Positions 46,337 to 56,210 of a stretch of DNA of 64,000 nucleotides are shown piece by piece. The stretch spans positions 62,001 through 126,000 of the forward strand of contig JAPHSS010000008.1 of NCBI GenBank assembly GCA_026195255.1, read 5' to 3'. How positions within the stretch are numbered: position 1 is the first letter of the stretch; the number at the start of each line of letters is the position of its first letter. The position numbers were made by a program, and so were the translations under genes. This DNA is from Gammaproteobacteria bacterium. Its GTDB lineage: Bacteria; Pseudomonadota; Gammaproteobacteria; SZUA-229. The notes below the pieces were generated by a model, which saw nothing but the letters and a program-made list of their open reading frames with translations, made no database searches and was not told where the DNA came from.

Positions 46337-47269
46337 TTACTTAATACGACTTTGAATTAAATTCTCTATTAGTGGCGCGCAAATGATATCCAGCGCATGT
46401 TGTAGTTGCCCACCCGGAATAACGAGACTCCTGCCTCCTGATGCAAACGAACCATTAATACGCTGCAAATACTCATCTATATTATGTTTAGACGGGTCCT
46501 TAAAACTAATAACTATAATACTTTCTTTTTCAGTTGGAACAGCTTGCAGATCAAATGGGTTAGATGTATCAACAACTGGCATACGTTGAAAGTTTATATC
46601 TGTAACCGAAAACTGCGGTACTATAAAATGAATGTAATCCTGAAGCTGATCCAGAATATTCGCTGTTACCTGTTTTGCTGATTGTTTATAATTGATACGA
46701 TCATGATTAATTCGTTGTATCCATTCAAGATTAATAGCCGGAACAACACCTATCAATAGATCAACATGTTGAGCGGCGTTAACACCATTTGTTTTAGCGC
46801 TACGCCTGTCTTTTGTTACTGCTTCTGTATTGTCTGATTTTCGTCTGGTCCATGTTTCCGCAACCACACCTCCATGCATGCCCTCATAAAACAGGCAATC
46901 TGACTCACTCGGGCCTCTTTGCCACTCTGTGAACTCACCTGGAGGTACGTCATATAAATGCTGGTTTTCAGTCGTTACTTTAAAACGAATATCGCAATTT
47001 CCATTTTTTGAGTAACTACTAAAACAGTCCTGAAGTTTAGAGAAGTCGTTTAAGTCTGGCCCATAACTACTGAGGTGTTTTCCATCTGTTAACATTTTAG
47101 CGATATAACGCTTACTTTCAGATTCGTTATAACGTAGAAAGCCATCACCTTGCACAAAAGCCGCATTGATTTTTTGTCTGAAGAATATCTCTTTAAAAGC
47201 CTGCTGCACTACAGTTGTTCCAGCACCGCTGGCACCAGTAACAGCAATAATCGGATGTTGCTCTGACAT
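46337..47269 (-). CDS. Phosphoribulokinase-family P-loop protein with altered substrate residues
   Basis: The 310-residue product is clearly in the proteobacterial phosphoribulokinase family: P-loop TGASGAGTT at 11-19, FYEGMHGGVV at 127-136, HVDLLIGVV, QFSVTDINFQR and VVDTSNPFD. Compared from memory with Rhodobacter phosphoribulokinase, Asp42 and Asp169 are kept. His45 reads Leu (QGDGFLRY), Arg49 reads Glu, His100 reads Thr, Arg168 reads His and Arg173 reads Tyr. About 25 basic residues are inserted at 137-162. It may phosphorylate another substrate or be inactive. Confidence 0.85.
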   Translation of the reverse strand: MSEQHPIIAVTGASGAGTTVVQQAFKEIFFRQKINAAFVQGDGFLRYNESESKRYIAKMLTDGKHLSSYGPDLNDFSKLQDCFSSYSKNGNCDIRFKVTTENQHLYDVPPGEFTEWQRGPSESDCLFYEGMHGGVVAETWTRRKSDNTEAVTKDRRSAKTNGVNAAQHVDLLIGVVPAINLEWIQRINHDRINYKQSAKQVTANILDQLQDYIHFIVPQFSVTDINFQRMPVVDTSNPFDLQAVPTEKESIIVISFKDPSKHNIDEYLQRINGSFASGGRSLVIPGGQLQHALDIICAPLIENLIQSRIK

Positions 47270-47344
47270 TTTTAGCCTCCACTATTACAGCATTTTATAA
47301 TGCCCGGTGATGACAATACAACATTCTTGGTTATTTCTTACTAA

Positions 47345-47434
47345 TTACCCCCAAATACTGAAATAGATAATAAACAGGGCGAGCGCCACAATTAAAAATT
47401 GCGGGCTGGAAACCGTTTTACAGAATCGACACAT
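47345..47434 (-). CDS. Possible micro-protein with CxxC and a membrane helix
   Basis: A 29-residue frame begins MCRFCKTVSSPQF and continues with a hydrophobic helix LIVALALFIIYFSIW before TAA. It lies between the PilZ gene and the phosphoribulokinase-like gene on the same strand. The upstream ribosome site is weak. It is short enough to arise by chance, so this is a candidate only. Confidence 0.3.
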   Translation of the reverse strand: MCRFCKTVSSPQFLIVALALFIIYFSIWG

Positions 47435-47457
47435 TTTATCTTAGCCATTAACTATAA

Positions 47458-47826
47458 CTATTTTTTAAATACTGCTTGCCAGCTTTCCAGATCAGTTATT
47501 GTATCTGAACGCTCACGCAACACTACTCCAATCTGAAAGTAATCACTCACGTCCGTTGCTTTGCACCAACGAACATTTCCAGTAAGAAAATATTTCTTTT
47601 TACTATCTTTTAATGTCACCCACACATCAAGAACACTATCGAGTTTGATCTGTTGATTAAGCTCAATTCTCAAACCAGAAGCAGATACATCAATAGTAGA
47701 ACCACATAATGTTTTGCCCAATAATCCCGGATTCTCAGATGAGAAAACAATTTTCATATCGAGCGCTTCATTTAACTCATAACGTATTGAATCTCGACGT
47801 TCCTGAACTTTATTTATATTATCCAC
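47458..47826 (-). CDS. PilZ-domain protein
   Basis: The 122-residue cyclic-di-GMP-binding protein has RxxxR at R11-R15 (RDSIR) and DVSASG at 46-51. Its C-terminal half LDVWV, KYFLTGNVRWC and FQIGV matches that of the PilZ protein at 36450-36815, so the two are paralogues. It is leftward and 188 bases from the phosphoribulokinase-like gene. It has two cysteines only, at 41 and 88. Confidence 0.88.
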   Translation of the reverse strand: MDNINKVQERRDSIRYELNEALDMKIVFSSENPGLLGKTLCGSTIDVSASGLRIELNQQIKLDSVLDVWVTLKDSKKKYFLTGNVRWCKATDVSDYFQIGVVLRERSDTITDLESWQAVFKK

Positions 47827-48002
47827 GCAATGACCTCATATTATTCCCTGAGCGCTATAAACGGGTGCTCTGTTAAAAAAGTAAAATGACCTGTTTATAC
47901 AGGCTTGAACAGATAATTATAGAAGCTGAAAAGCGATTCTGCTGGAAATATACACATTATATTACCCACAAAAATAGTCTTATCAGCATATTCAAATATT
48001 GT

Positions 48003-51000
48003 TTATACCGCAGATCTGGATTTAAAGCCTAAATGACGTTTAATATCTTCAAGAATATAATAACTGGCGGGAACCAGTAATAAACTGACAACTGTTGCAA
48101 ACATCACACCAAATGCCAATGAAACTGCCATAGGGATAAGGAATTGCGCTTGCACACTTCGCTCCATCATAAGAGGCGTTAAACCTGCAAACGTAGTTAA
48201 CGAAGTTAGAACAGTAGGTCTGAATCTGGCCGCTCCCGCATCACGAATAGCTCGCGTTAATTCAACTCCCGCTTCACGTTTACGGTTAATATAATCAACC
48301 AGCACAAGATTATCGTTCACGACTACACCGGCAACTGCAATCATACCGCTCAGAGATAAAAGACTAATATCCAGGCCTAATAACATATGCCCCAGCAAAG
48401 CACCAATTAAGCCAAATGGAATTGCACTCATCACCATCAAGGGCTGTGAATATGACTTAAACGGAATTGCCATTAATGCATAAATACCAATTAATGCGAG
48501 AATAAAACCTCGTATCATCGCACTTACCATTTCTTGCTGGTCTTTCTGACTACCGGATTTGCTCCACTTCACACCAGCAAACTGTTTTTCTAAATTAGTC
48601 AGAAAGTCTTTATTGATGCTTTCGTTAATTTGCGCAGGTACCGCTAAACTTTGATCTACACGCGCGCTTACACTAATGACACGTTTTCTATCAATACGTA
48701 AAATTTCAGACGGACTTGAAGTGTATTCAATATCAGCCACCTCACTTAAAGGTACATCCACTCCATTATTTAGATGTATAAACATAGTCTCAAGAAAATA
48801 CACAGACTGGCGCTGACCTTTAGGGTAACGTACAAAAACCCTTACATCATCTCTGCCCCTTTGAATACGCTGCACTTCTTCGCCATAAAATGCCTGTCTT
48901 ACCTGGCGTGCGAGTAACTTTGCATTAATCCCTAAAAATTCTGCTTCGGGTTTAAGATGTAAACGTATCTCTTTTTTACCGGCTTCATAACTATCCTGAA
49001 TATCATAAACACCACTATACTGATGTAACTTCTTTTTAAGTGCTTTTGCAGCAATAGATAATTCATTCTCATCTCGGCCGGTTAAATCAATGCTAATCTC
49101 CGGCCCTGAATCCCTTAAGTTAGATTGAAATGTAAGCTGCGTAGCAGCGGGAATTTTTCCTACCGCCTGCCGCCATAAACGTAGAATCTCTGCACTTTCT
49201 ACCTGCCTGTCTTCTGAGGCGCGTAACGATATAGACACCTCACCTACATGGTCGCCTTTTTTACCGCTGTGGTTCATTGCCTGCAAACCAACGGTTGAAA
49301 TTATATTTTCAATTTGATCTTCGCCTGTACGTAATTTCAACTGCTTTTTCAATTGCAGTGCGGCAGATTCAATTCTTTCAACTGCAAGTTCTGTTTTATC
49401 AACCGGTGTGCCCTGCGAAAAACTGATACTGGCTATTGCTATATCCCCTTCAACTTTTGGAAAAAACAACAGGTGTATCCAGCCCGCATATAATATGGCG
49501 ACAAAAACTATAAATGCGCCGACAAATGCCGACAATGTGACATAACGAAAGTGTAAAACTTTCAATAATACAGGCCGATAATTATTTTCTATTACATTTT
49601 CTAACCAATCTGAAAAACGACCTTGAAAACGAGAAAAGCGACTTTCCTGTCTCTCATGGGTTTTAATTGTTGCTAAATGTGCGGGTAAAACAAACAGACA
49701 CTCTGCCAGTGAAAATAATAACGTTAATATTACAACCTGAGGAATCACCATCCATAAACGCCCTTCAGCGCCGGGTAAAAATAATATCGGCATAAAGGCG
49801 ACGACACTGGTTAATACCGCAAATATAACGGGTTTAGAAACTTCCTGTGCACCTTCAATCGCGCCTTTTAAACCAAGATTACCCTTTAGATGGTTCTTAT
49901 GAATGTTTTCACCAACCACAATAGCATCATCAACCACTATGCCTAACACCAATATAAACCCAAACATAGAAATCATATTGATAGAGCCATCAACATGAGG
50001 CAATAACCAGAAGGCTCCCATAAAAGAGATAGGTATGCCCAGGCTAACCCAAAACGCTAAACGTAACCTTAAGAATAAAACCAGAATTAAGAAGACCAAT
50101 AACAAACCCGTTAATGCATTTTTTATGAGCAAATACATACGACTTTTAAAATAACTGGATTTATCCTGCCATATATTTAATGAAACACCTTCAGGCAACT
50201 GTGGTGATTTATTCTTTATGTAATCTTTTATGCTATCAGAAATTTCTAAAATATTCTGTTCGCCGACACGGTAAACTGTAATTAACAAACCGGGATTACC
50301 GTTAAACTCACCTTTAAATTCTACGTCTTCAAAACCATCTATGATTGCAGCAACATCCGCCAGTTTAATCGAACTGCCATCCTGATTTGCACGTAATGTT
50401 AACTGCTCATAATCATCACCAGTATATGCCTGTGCCTGTGTGCGCAACAAGACATCACCACCAGGTGTTTTTAAATGCCCTGCAGGCAAATCCAGTGACG
50501 ATGTTCTTACCGCTTCTGCCACCTCGTCAAAATTTAAATCAAATTCATGTAAACTGGTTTCAGACAATTCAATAGACACTTCATAGTTTCTTGCATTAAT
50601 CAATTCGACCTGGGTGATGCCTTTTATTTCTGTTAATTCATCACGTACAGATTCAGCAATATTTTTTAATGTAAATTCATCAACAGCCCCCGACACAACA
50701 ACACTTGCAACACTGCTTTTAATACTAATTTCACGAATCTGAGCCCGTTCAGCCTGCTCAGGAAATGTTGAAATAGTATCAATACGTGATTTAATTTCAT
50801 CCATACGTTCACGCGCATTATATTCAGCTTCAATACTAGCTGTTACATTACATACCCCTTCAGCTGCACGGCTTGTTAATTTTCGAATACCTTCAATATC
50901 AAATATTGATTCTTCTATGCGAATACAAACTGTTTTTTCAACCTCCTGAGGAGACGCCCCAGGAAAGGCCACACTAATATTGACCTGATCTAATGAGATA

Positions 51001-51119
51001 TTTGGAATGAGCTCTTTGCGCGTCGCCTGTAATGAGAATAGACCTGCAACAACTATAAGTAACATCGTTAGATTGGCTGCAACCTGATTCTCGGCAAACC
51101 AGGCTATCAACTTATTCAT
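48003..51119 (-). CDS. RND efflux permease (AcrB-like)
   Basis: The 1038-residue inner-membrane pump has the RND start KLIAWFAENQVAANLTMLLI, 12 expected membrane segments, and the double Asp proton-relay motif GIVVDDAIVVGEN. The KELIPNISLDQVNISVAFPG segment of the periplasmic domain is also typical. It exports drugs, detergents or metabolites and uses the adaptor encoded just upstream. No outer-membrane channel gene is nearby, so a TolC-like protein from elsewhere is required. Confidence 0.95.
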   Translation of the reverse strand: MNKLIAWFAENQVAANLTMLLIVVAGLFSLQATRKELIPNISLDQVNISVAFPGASPQEVEKTVCIRIEESIFDIEGIRKLTSRAAEGVCNVTASIEAEYNARERMDEIKSRIDTISTFPEQAERAQIREISIKSSVASVVVSGAVDEFTLKNIAESVRDELTEIKGITQVELINARNYEVSIELSETSLHEFDLNFDEVAEAVRTSSLDLPAGHLKTPGGDVLLRTQAQAYTGDDYEQLTLRANQDGSSIKLADVAAIIDGFEDVEFKGEFNGNPGLLITVYRVGEQNILEISDSIKDYIKNKSPQLPEGVSLNIWQDKSSYFKSRMYLLIKNALTGLLLVFLILVLFLRLRLAFWVSLGIPISFMGAFWLLPHVDGSINMISMFGFILVLGIVVDDAIVVGENIHKNHLKGNLGLKGAIEGAQEVSKPVIFAVLTSVVAFMPILFLPGAEGRLWMVIPQVVILTLLFSLAECLFVLPAHLATIKTHERQESRFSRFQGRFSDWLENVIENNYRPVLLKVLHFRYVTLSAFVGAFIVFVAILYAGWIHLLFFPKVEGDIAIASISFSQGTPVDKTELAVERIESAALQLKKQLKLRTGEDQIENIISTVGLQAMNHSGKKGDHVGEVSISLRASEDRQVESAEILRLWRQAVGKIPAATQLTFQSNLRDSGPEISIDLTGRDENELSIAAKALKKKLHQYSGVYDIQDSYEAGKKEIRLHLKPEAEFLGINAKLLARQVRQAFYGEEVQRIQRGRDDVRVFVRYPKGQRQSVYFLETMFIHLNNGVDVPLSEVADIEYTSSPSEILRIDRKRVISVSARVDQSLAVPAQINESINKDFLTNLEKQFAGVKWSKSGSQKDQQEMVSAMIRGFILALIGIYALMAIPFKSYSQPLMVMSAIPFGLIGALLGHMLLGLDISLLSLSGMIAVAGVVVNDNLVLVDYINRKREAGVELTRAIRDAGAARFRPTVLTSLTTFAGLTPLMMERSVQAQFLIPMAVSLAFGVMFATVVSLLLVPASYYILEDIKRHLGFKSRSAV

Positions 51120-52359
51120 GAGAACTTATATCTTCTGATTGATTTACTGAAGAGATTAACTGTGGTGACAATTTCATGCCTTGCAACGGGTAATCGATTG
51201 CATTTATTATAATTTTTTCACCCTGCTGTATGCCTGATTTTATATACACATACTTTCTATCCTTACTGAGAATCTCAACTTGTCTCTTTTGTAACTGATT
51301 TAACTCATCCAGTAACCAGATTTGCTCCCCATAACGCAATGCCTTACGAGGTAATTTAATAATATCTTTATCTATACCTGTCAGTTCAGCTTTAACAAAC
51401 ATTCCCGGTGTTAACGGCGGTCGATCTGTTAATAAATCATCTTCCTCATATGGGGACTCGACTTCGGCCACTAGATAAAGCAGACGGTTACGTGCATCCA
51501 GCTCACCTTCAGTATGACTTAAGCTGGCTTTCCATTGATATTTCCTGGTTGCGGATTCAGCAATTAAATTAATTTTAATGTCATTGACAAGATGTTCGTT
51601 GTTACGCAATTTAATACCTAATAGTTTCGTCTTTTGTAAACTAAGAGGCAGGCGCACAATAACGGACTCGGTAGAATAAATATCAGCCAGCAATGTGCCA
51701 GAACTGACGAACTGGCCAATATCGACCTGTTTATTAACAACTCGCCCATCAAAAGGTGCTGTTACATTGGTGCGCTGCATTTGTAACCTGGCAATTTCAA
51801 GGTCCGCCTTTGCAGCCTGCAAGTTTGCTTTTGCCTCGGCTAACTGGGGTTCACGAAGTGCATAAGCTGTAGATTTAGACGGATCACGTCCAATTTGTTG
51901 TAAATCATATCTGGCCTGCCCGGCTTCTGTTTCAACTCGTACTAACTGTTGCTGTGCAGCAGCAACTATGGCTTTAGCCCTGCTCATAGCCAAACGATAA
52001 TCTGTATCATCAATACTTAATAACAAATCACCTTTTTTAAAAAAACCACCATTAATTTTTAACTTTTCCATATGCGTGATACGACCACTAACCTGTGCCA
52101 CCAGCTTTATATATGTTTTTGCCGTGACACTACCCTGTGAAAAAACCGGTACCGCAACAGGTTCTATGTTTGCTACAACATACTCTGCTAATGGATGTTC
52201 CTCTTTGCTTATTTTTTTTTCCGCTTCAGGTTTAAAAACATAAAGCGCGAATGACATTCCAATAGCAACTATAAAAATAACAAGAACAATCGGCCATTGC
52301 TTTTTTGGGTTATCACGTGTATTTAATGCAGGTTCCTGTGCTTGTTTATTATCATTCAT
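51112..52359 (-). CDS. RND efflux periplasmic adaptor (HlyD/MFP family)
   Basis: The 415-residue adaptor has one N-terminal membrane segment (about 22-42), a lipoyl-like domain with GSVTAKTYIKLVAQVSGRI, a helical hairpin (AIVAAAQQQLVRVETEAGQA) and a TNVTAPFDGRVVNKQVDIGQ strand motif. It bridges the pump and the outer membrane. Its end overlaps the pump gene by eight bases, showing translational coupling. Confidence 0.93.
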   Translation of the reverse strand: MNDNKQAQEPALNTRDNPKKQWPIVLVIFIVAIGMSFALYVFKPEAEKKISKEEHPLAEYVVANIEPVAVPVFSQGSVTAKTYIKLVAQVSGRITHMEKLKINGGFFKKGDLLLSIDDTDYRLAMSRAKAIVAAAQQQLVRVETEAGQARYDLQQIGRDPSKSTAYALREPQLAEAKANLQAAKADLEIARLQMQRTNVTAPFDGRVVNKQVDIGQFVSSGTLLADIYSTESVIVRLPLSLQKTKLLGIKLRNNEHLVNDIKINLIAESATRKYQWKASLSHTEGELDARNRLLYLVAEVESPYEEDDLLTDRPPLTPGMFVKAELTGIDKDIIKLPRKALRYGEQIWLLDELNQLQKRQVEILSKDRKYVYIKSGIQQGEKIIINAIDYPLQGMKLSPQLISSVNQSEDISSHE

Positions 52360-52397
52360 TATTTATCGCTTATTGCTGTCGATATTATAGATAACAT

Positions 52398-53747
52398 CTA
52401 CAAGTCAGTTTCTATTTTATTTGACATTAAATTACCTTCGTCGTCTTCTTCTATTAATTCTACTTTTTCAATTTTTTCAAACCTTGAACTGATTTTTCTA
52501 GCCGATGTATTTACTTCATCCACATCTTTACTTGCTTGCTCTATGTGTTTCGATAAATTATCCATTCTATTTTGAAAACGAGAAAAATCTTTAGACAACA
52601 CCTGGAGATGCTCCTGTATCAAATGCACCTGTTTACGCGTTGCACTGTCTTTTAAAACAGCTCGGGCCGTTGTTAACACCGCCATTAGCGTTGTCGGTGA
52701 GACCAGCCACACCCTGGCACGCTGAGCTTCTTCCACCAAATCATAATGATGCGCATGAATCTCTGCAAAAACAGCTTCTGCGGGTATAAACATAACGGCG
52801 CCATCAGAAGTTTCACCACTAATAATATATTTTTTTGCTATATCATTAATGTGTTTTTTAATATCTTTCTTAAATTGTTTTTCTGCAAGCTGTCTGTCGA
52901 TTTCAGAAGACTCAACATCAGCTATCTTTCTAAAAGACTCTAACGGAAACTTAGAATCTATACCAATACTGCCACTAGGATTTGGCAAAAACAACATGCA
53001 ATCTACTCGACTACTATTACTTAGAGTATGCTGAAAAGTAAAACTATTTTCCGGCATCACATTCCGAACCAGCGAGTTTAACTGTACTTCACCAAATGCT
53101 CCTCTTGATCTTTTGTCTGCCAGAACCTCCTGTAGACTGACAACATTAACTGATAGTTCCGTTATTTTTTTCTGTGCTTCATCTATTAATGCGAGTCGTT
53201 TTACAACATCGGCAAAGGTTGCTGTGGTTTTTTCAAAGCCCTCATTCAGGCGTTTATCAACCTGTCCTGATATTTCTTTTAAACGATCATCAGTTGACCG
53301 CGTCAGAACATCTACTTTTTTACCCAATTCATTACCATTTTGCAGTAATGCATCAGTCACCTGTTTTCTTACCTCACTCATACCCTGAGTTAAATTATCC
53401 TGCTGTATTTTTAAAGCTTCTAACTGCCTTTTATCAAACGACTCACGGTGTTTATTTAAGCCTGATTGTAAAGTCTCTATGTTATAATTAAATTTCTCAG
53501 ATAAATCGTGACTTAATTCACCAATTCGTCTTTCCTGTTTACTCTGCATTTCACTGGATCGTTCTAAAATCTTATTTTGCATTTCTGTAATTTGTATATA
53601 CTGCTCTTTTTGTGCCGCCATTGTTTTTTCTACAATTAACGCCTGCAATTGTGTTCTAACCTTGCTTAACTGACTCGCTAACCACCATAGCAGTATCGCC
53701 AAAATTAAAACAAAACCCAATGCTGAAAATATTAAATTTAATTGCAT
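52398..53747 (-). CDS. rmuC: DNA recombination protein RmuC
   Basis: RmuC limits inversion between short repeats and is predicted to act on DNA structures at the membrane. The 449-residue product has an N-terminal membrane helix (about 5-25), a long coiled coil (about 45-200) and the RmuC core GAFGEVQLNSLVRNVMPE, FPLESFRKI and MFIPAEAVFAEI. It lies 38 bases upstream of the efflux operon on the same strand and may share its promoter. Confidence 0.93.
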   Translation of the reverse strand: MQLNLIFSALGFVLILAILLWWLASQLSKVRTQLQALIVEKTMAAQKEQYIQITEMQNKILERSSEMQSKQERRIGELSHDLSEKFNYNIETLQSGLNKHRESFDKRQLEALKIQQDNLTQGMSEVRKQVTDALLQNGNELGKKVDVLTRSTDDRLKEISGQVDKRLNEGFEKTTATFADVVKRLALIDEAQKKITELSVNVVSLQEVLADKRSRGAFGEVQLNSLVRNVMPENSFTFQHTLSNSSRVDCMLFLPNPSGSIGIDSKFPLESFRKIADVESSEIDRQLAEKQFKKDIKKHINDIAKKYIISGETSDGAVMFIPAEAVFAEIHAHHYDLVEEAQRARVWLVSPTTLMAVLTTARAVLKDSATRKQVHLIQEHLQVLSKDFSRFQNRMDNLSKHIEQASKDVDEVNTSARKISSRFEKIEKVELIEEDDEGNLMSNKIETDL

Positions 53748-53988
53748 ATAATACTTATCTCTATACCTGATAATCCAGAAGACACTTTATTAATACATCT
53801 ATTTTTAAAAATATAGACCCAGTTGATTATTATCTCCTATGTCGTCACCTTTACCAACGTAACATGTCTTTTTAGAAGCCCCCCGACTGCCCGGCATATA
53901 ATCATTTCAATAGTCAAATATAAAGACTTTAACTTTTATAAGTCAACACTGTATGATTTAAACCTTTATAATCTGCTAACATACCACA

Positions 53989-54858
53989 ATGTCGAATATT
54001 CTTCTCACCGGGATTGCCACGCTCGATATCATTAACCAGCTTGATCACTACCCGGCTGAAGACAGTGAAGTAAGAGCAATAAATCAAATTATTCGTTGTG
54101 GTGGTAATGCCTGTAATAGCGCCATTATATTACAACAACTCGGTATCACACCTCACCTGCTCACCAATAGAGCTGATGACAGCAATGCCGATCAAATATT
54201 TACTGAACTGGCTCAGCATAGTATAAATACCACTTTATGCCCTATACAGAAAAACAGTTCAACACCCACATCATATATAACATCCAATACACAAAATGGC
54301 TCTCGGAGTATTATTCATTATAGAAATTTAGATGAATTAAGTGCTGATCACTTTACAAAAACTAATCTATCAGCCTATGACTGGTTACACTTCGAAGCCC
54401 GTAACTGTCAGCAACTTGAAATAATGTTGCAATTCGCTAAAACCTTTAATAAGCCCATATCTATTGAACTTGAAAAAAACCGTGAATTTAATGAACTCAT
54501 AATACCGTTCGCCGATGTATTACTACTATCAAGGCCATTTGCTAAATCATGTGGTTTTGATAATGCTTTAACGTGTATCAAACATTTCTCCAGCTTATAT
54601 AAAGACAAAATTATTACCTGCACCTGGGGCAGTCAGGGTGCATGGGTCTATGCAGATAATGAAATACAACATCAGTTAGCCTTTGAACTTGATAAATGCG
54701 TAGAAACACTAGGCGCAGGAGATACATTCAATGCCGGTTTTATAAGCTCACTCATCAACAATTTAAGCCCACCGTTAGCCCTTCAGTTTGCCTGTCGACT
54801 TGCGGCCAATAAATGCCTGCAATCTGGCTTCGATAATATTATAATCCCCGCCTATTAA
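53989..54858 (+). CDS. PfkB-family sugar kinase
   Basis: The 289-residue kinase has LLTGIATLDIINQLDHYP near the start, IRCGGNACNSAIILQQLG (about 35-52) and the catalytic motif ETLGAGDTFNAGF (about 240-252). This is the ribokinase/ketohexokinase branch; the substrate may be a sugar or a nucleoside and cannot be specified. It is followed 20 bases later by a Rieske protein gene. Preceding A/T-rich DNA may carry its promoter. Confidence 0.9.
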   Translation: MSNILLTGIATLDIINQLDHYPAEDSEVRAINQIIRCGGNACNSAIILQQLGITPHLLTNRADDSNADQIFTELAQHSINTTLCPIQKNSSTPTSYITSNTQNGSRSIIHYRNLDELSADHFTKTNLSAYDWLHFEARNCQQLEIMLQFAKTFNKPISIELEKNREFNELIIPFADVLLLSRPFAKSCGFDNALTCIKHFSSLYKDKIITCTWGSQGAWVYADNEIQHQLAFELDKCVETLGAGDTFNAGFISSLINNLSPPLALQFACRLAANKCLQSGFDNIIIPAY

Positions 54859-54878
54859 TTCACTCAGCAGGAAACAAA

Positions 54879-55214
54879 ATGTCAGAAAAATTATGCCACA
54901 TTGATGATGTTGATGACCCTGGAGCCAAAGGCTTCAGTTTAAAAAAGGGCCGTAAAGAGCGACTCTTGTTCATTATCAAAAAAGATGGCGCGGTGTACGC
55001 CTATGAAAACAAATGCCCCCATGCGGGTATAAATCTTGAGTGGCAGGAAGATGACTTTCTAGACCCTGATAAAGATCATATTGTGTGCTCGGTACACGGT
55101 GCATTATTTAAAATTGAAACAGGTGACTGCCTCGGCGGGCCCTGCGATGGTAACGGACTTACTGCAGCCAATATTGAAGTTGATAAAGATGGCAATGTCT
55201 TATTACTAGCATAA
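54879..55214 (+). CDS. Rieske [2Fe-2S] protein, ferredoxin-like
   Basis: The 111-residue soluble protein has the two Rieske motifs: CPHAG with Cys46 and His48, and CSVHGALF with Cys70 and His73. The linker of 21 residues is longer than the usual 16-17. It resembles the small Rieske ferredoxins that deliver electrons to oxygenases, but no oxygenase is adjacent. It follows the PfkB kinase gene by 20 bases. Confidence 0.9.
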   Translation: MSEKLCHIDDVDDPGAKGFSLKKGRKERLLFIIKKDGAVYAYENKCPHAGINLEWQEDDFLDPDKDHIVCSVHGALFKIETGDCLGGPCDGNGLTAANIEVDKDGNVLLLA

Positions 55215-55275
55215 TGAAAAAAGCGTCACTCACAACATAAGCTGTAACTCATCAGTTACCACTGACTTTCATAAA

Positions 55276-55767
55276 TTATTTTACAGCACAGCACTTCTTA
55301 AATTTTTTACCACTGCCACAATAACAGGCTTCGTTCCTACCTGGCATTTTAAGATTTCGCTGTGTATTTGATTCCACTTGCTCACCATCCACATAAAACC
55401 AGGCACCTTTTTCTCGAATAAATCGACTTCTTTCATGCATCTGGCCTTTTTCACCCTCTTCACTAAACCCCGCAATAAACTCAACAAACGCCTCATTAGT
55501 ATTGCCTGGGCTCGACTTTAGCACCCTGAGCCCCTGCCACTCTAGCCTTGCATCCTGCACAAGCGCTGATGGGCGCTGACTGCTATGCCAGGTTTTTAAA
55601 ATATACTCTTCATTATCCAGCACATATGCCGTATAACGTGATCGCATCAGTAGTTCAGCATTATCTGCCAAACGCTGCCCATTAATAAAGACTAAACAAC
55701 AGTCTAGTGCTTTAATTTTACTACCACAGGGGCAGGTTTCATTATTCTGAAGCTGTCTATTTTTCAT
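55276..55767 (-). CDS. YchJ-family SEC-C motif protein
   Basis: The 163-residue protein has a cysteine-rich SEC-C motif at each end: CPCGSKIKALDCC near residue 12 and CYCGSGKKFKKCC near the C-terminus, which are zinc-binding. The middle has the YchJ pattern LMRSRYTAYVLDNEEYILKT. The function of YchJ is not known. It is convergent with the Rieske protein gene. Confidence 0.92.
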   Translation of the reverse strand: MKNRQLQNNETCPCGSKIKALDCCLVFINGQRLADNAELLMRSRYTAYVLDNEEYILKTWHSSQRPSALVQDARLEWQGLRVLKSSPGNTNEAFVEFIAGFSEEGEKGQMHERSRFIREKGAWFYVDGEQVESNTQRNLKMPGRNEACYCGSGKKFKKCCAVK

Positions 55768-55841
55768 AACAGGTTGATTTTAATCAACTTAATCAATTTG
55801 TCTACATTATAGGTTAATTAAGGGTTTTCTGATATTTAATA

Positions 55842-55870
55842 TTGACAATCGTTCTTTCAAATCGTATTGT
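55842..55870 (+). promoter_or_regulatory. Strong predicted sigma-70 promoter for tusA
   Basis: TTGACA (55842-55847) and TATTGT (55865-55870) are 17 bases apart. The leader is about 60 bases and ends in AAGGAGAAACCCT before the tusA ATG. The good match to both boxes and the strong ribosome site predict high expression. Confidence 0.75.
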
Positions 55871-55936
55871 AAGTGAACGATCACTAACTTGATCGATACG
55901 ACATCAACTGAATAACAATATATAAGGAGAAACCCT

Positions 55937-56164
55937 ATGAGTTTCGACGCTGAATTAGATGCTAAAGGCCTTAACTGCCCTCTACCAATTTTACGTGCAA
56001 AGAAAGCAATTTCTGCATTATCTTCTGGTCAGGTACTAAAAATTATTGCTACTGACCCAGGCTCAGTTAAAGATTTCGAAGCATTCTGCAACCAAACTGG
56101 TAACGAGCTACTATCAAGCGCTGAAGCTGGTGGTGCTTTCGAATTCATGATTAAAAAGTCTTAA
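55937..56164 (+). CDS. tusA: Sulfur carrier protein TusA
   Basis: TusA carries persulfide sulfur on one cysteine and delivers it to tRNA thiolation, molybdenum cofactor synthesis or, in sulfur oxidisers, dissimilatory pathways. The 75-residue protein has LDAKGLNCPLPILRAKKAI with the carrier Cys14 in the CPxP motif. The gene has its own promoter and terminator, so it is monocistronic. No dsr or hdr genes are in the window. Confidence 0.95.
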   Translation: MSFDAELDAKGLNCPLPILRAKKAISALSSGQVLKIIATDPGSVKDFEAFCNQTGNELLSSAEAGGAFEFMIKKS

Positions 56165-56180
56165 TCGACTCTTTAATATA

Positions 56181-56210
56181 AAAAGGCACCAGAATTTCTG
56201 GTGCCTTTTT
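56181..56210 (+). terminator. Rho-independent terminator after tusA
   Basis: AAAAGGCACCAGA (56181-56193) and TCTGGTGCCTTTT (56197-56209) form a 13-base stem with a three-base loop, followed by a T run. It ends the tusA transcript 16 bases after the stop. Confidence 0.92.

Noticed and set aside
46337-47269. Phosphoribulokinase-like gene as proof of carbon fixation
   Set aside because: Substrate residues are altered and no Rubisco or other Calvin-cycle gene is in the window.
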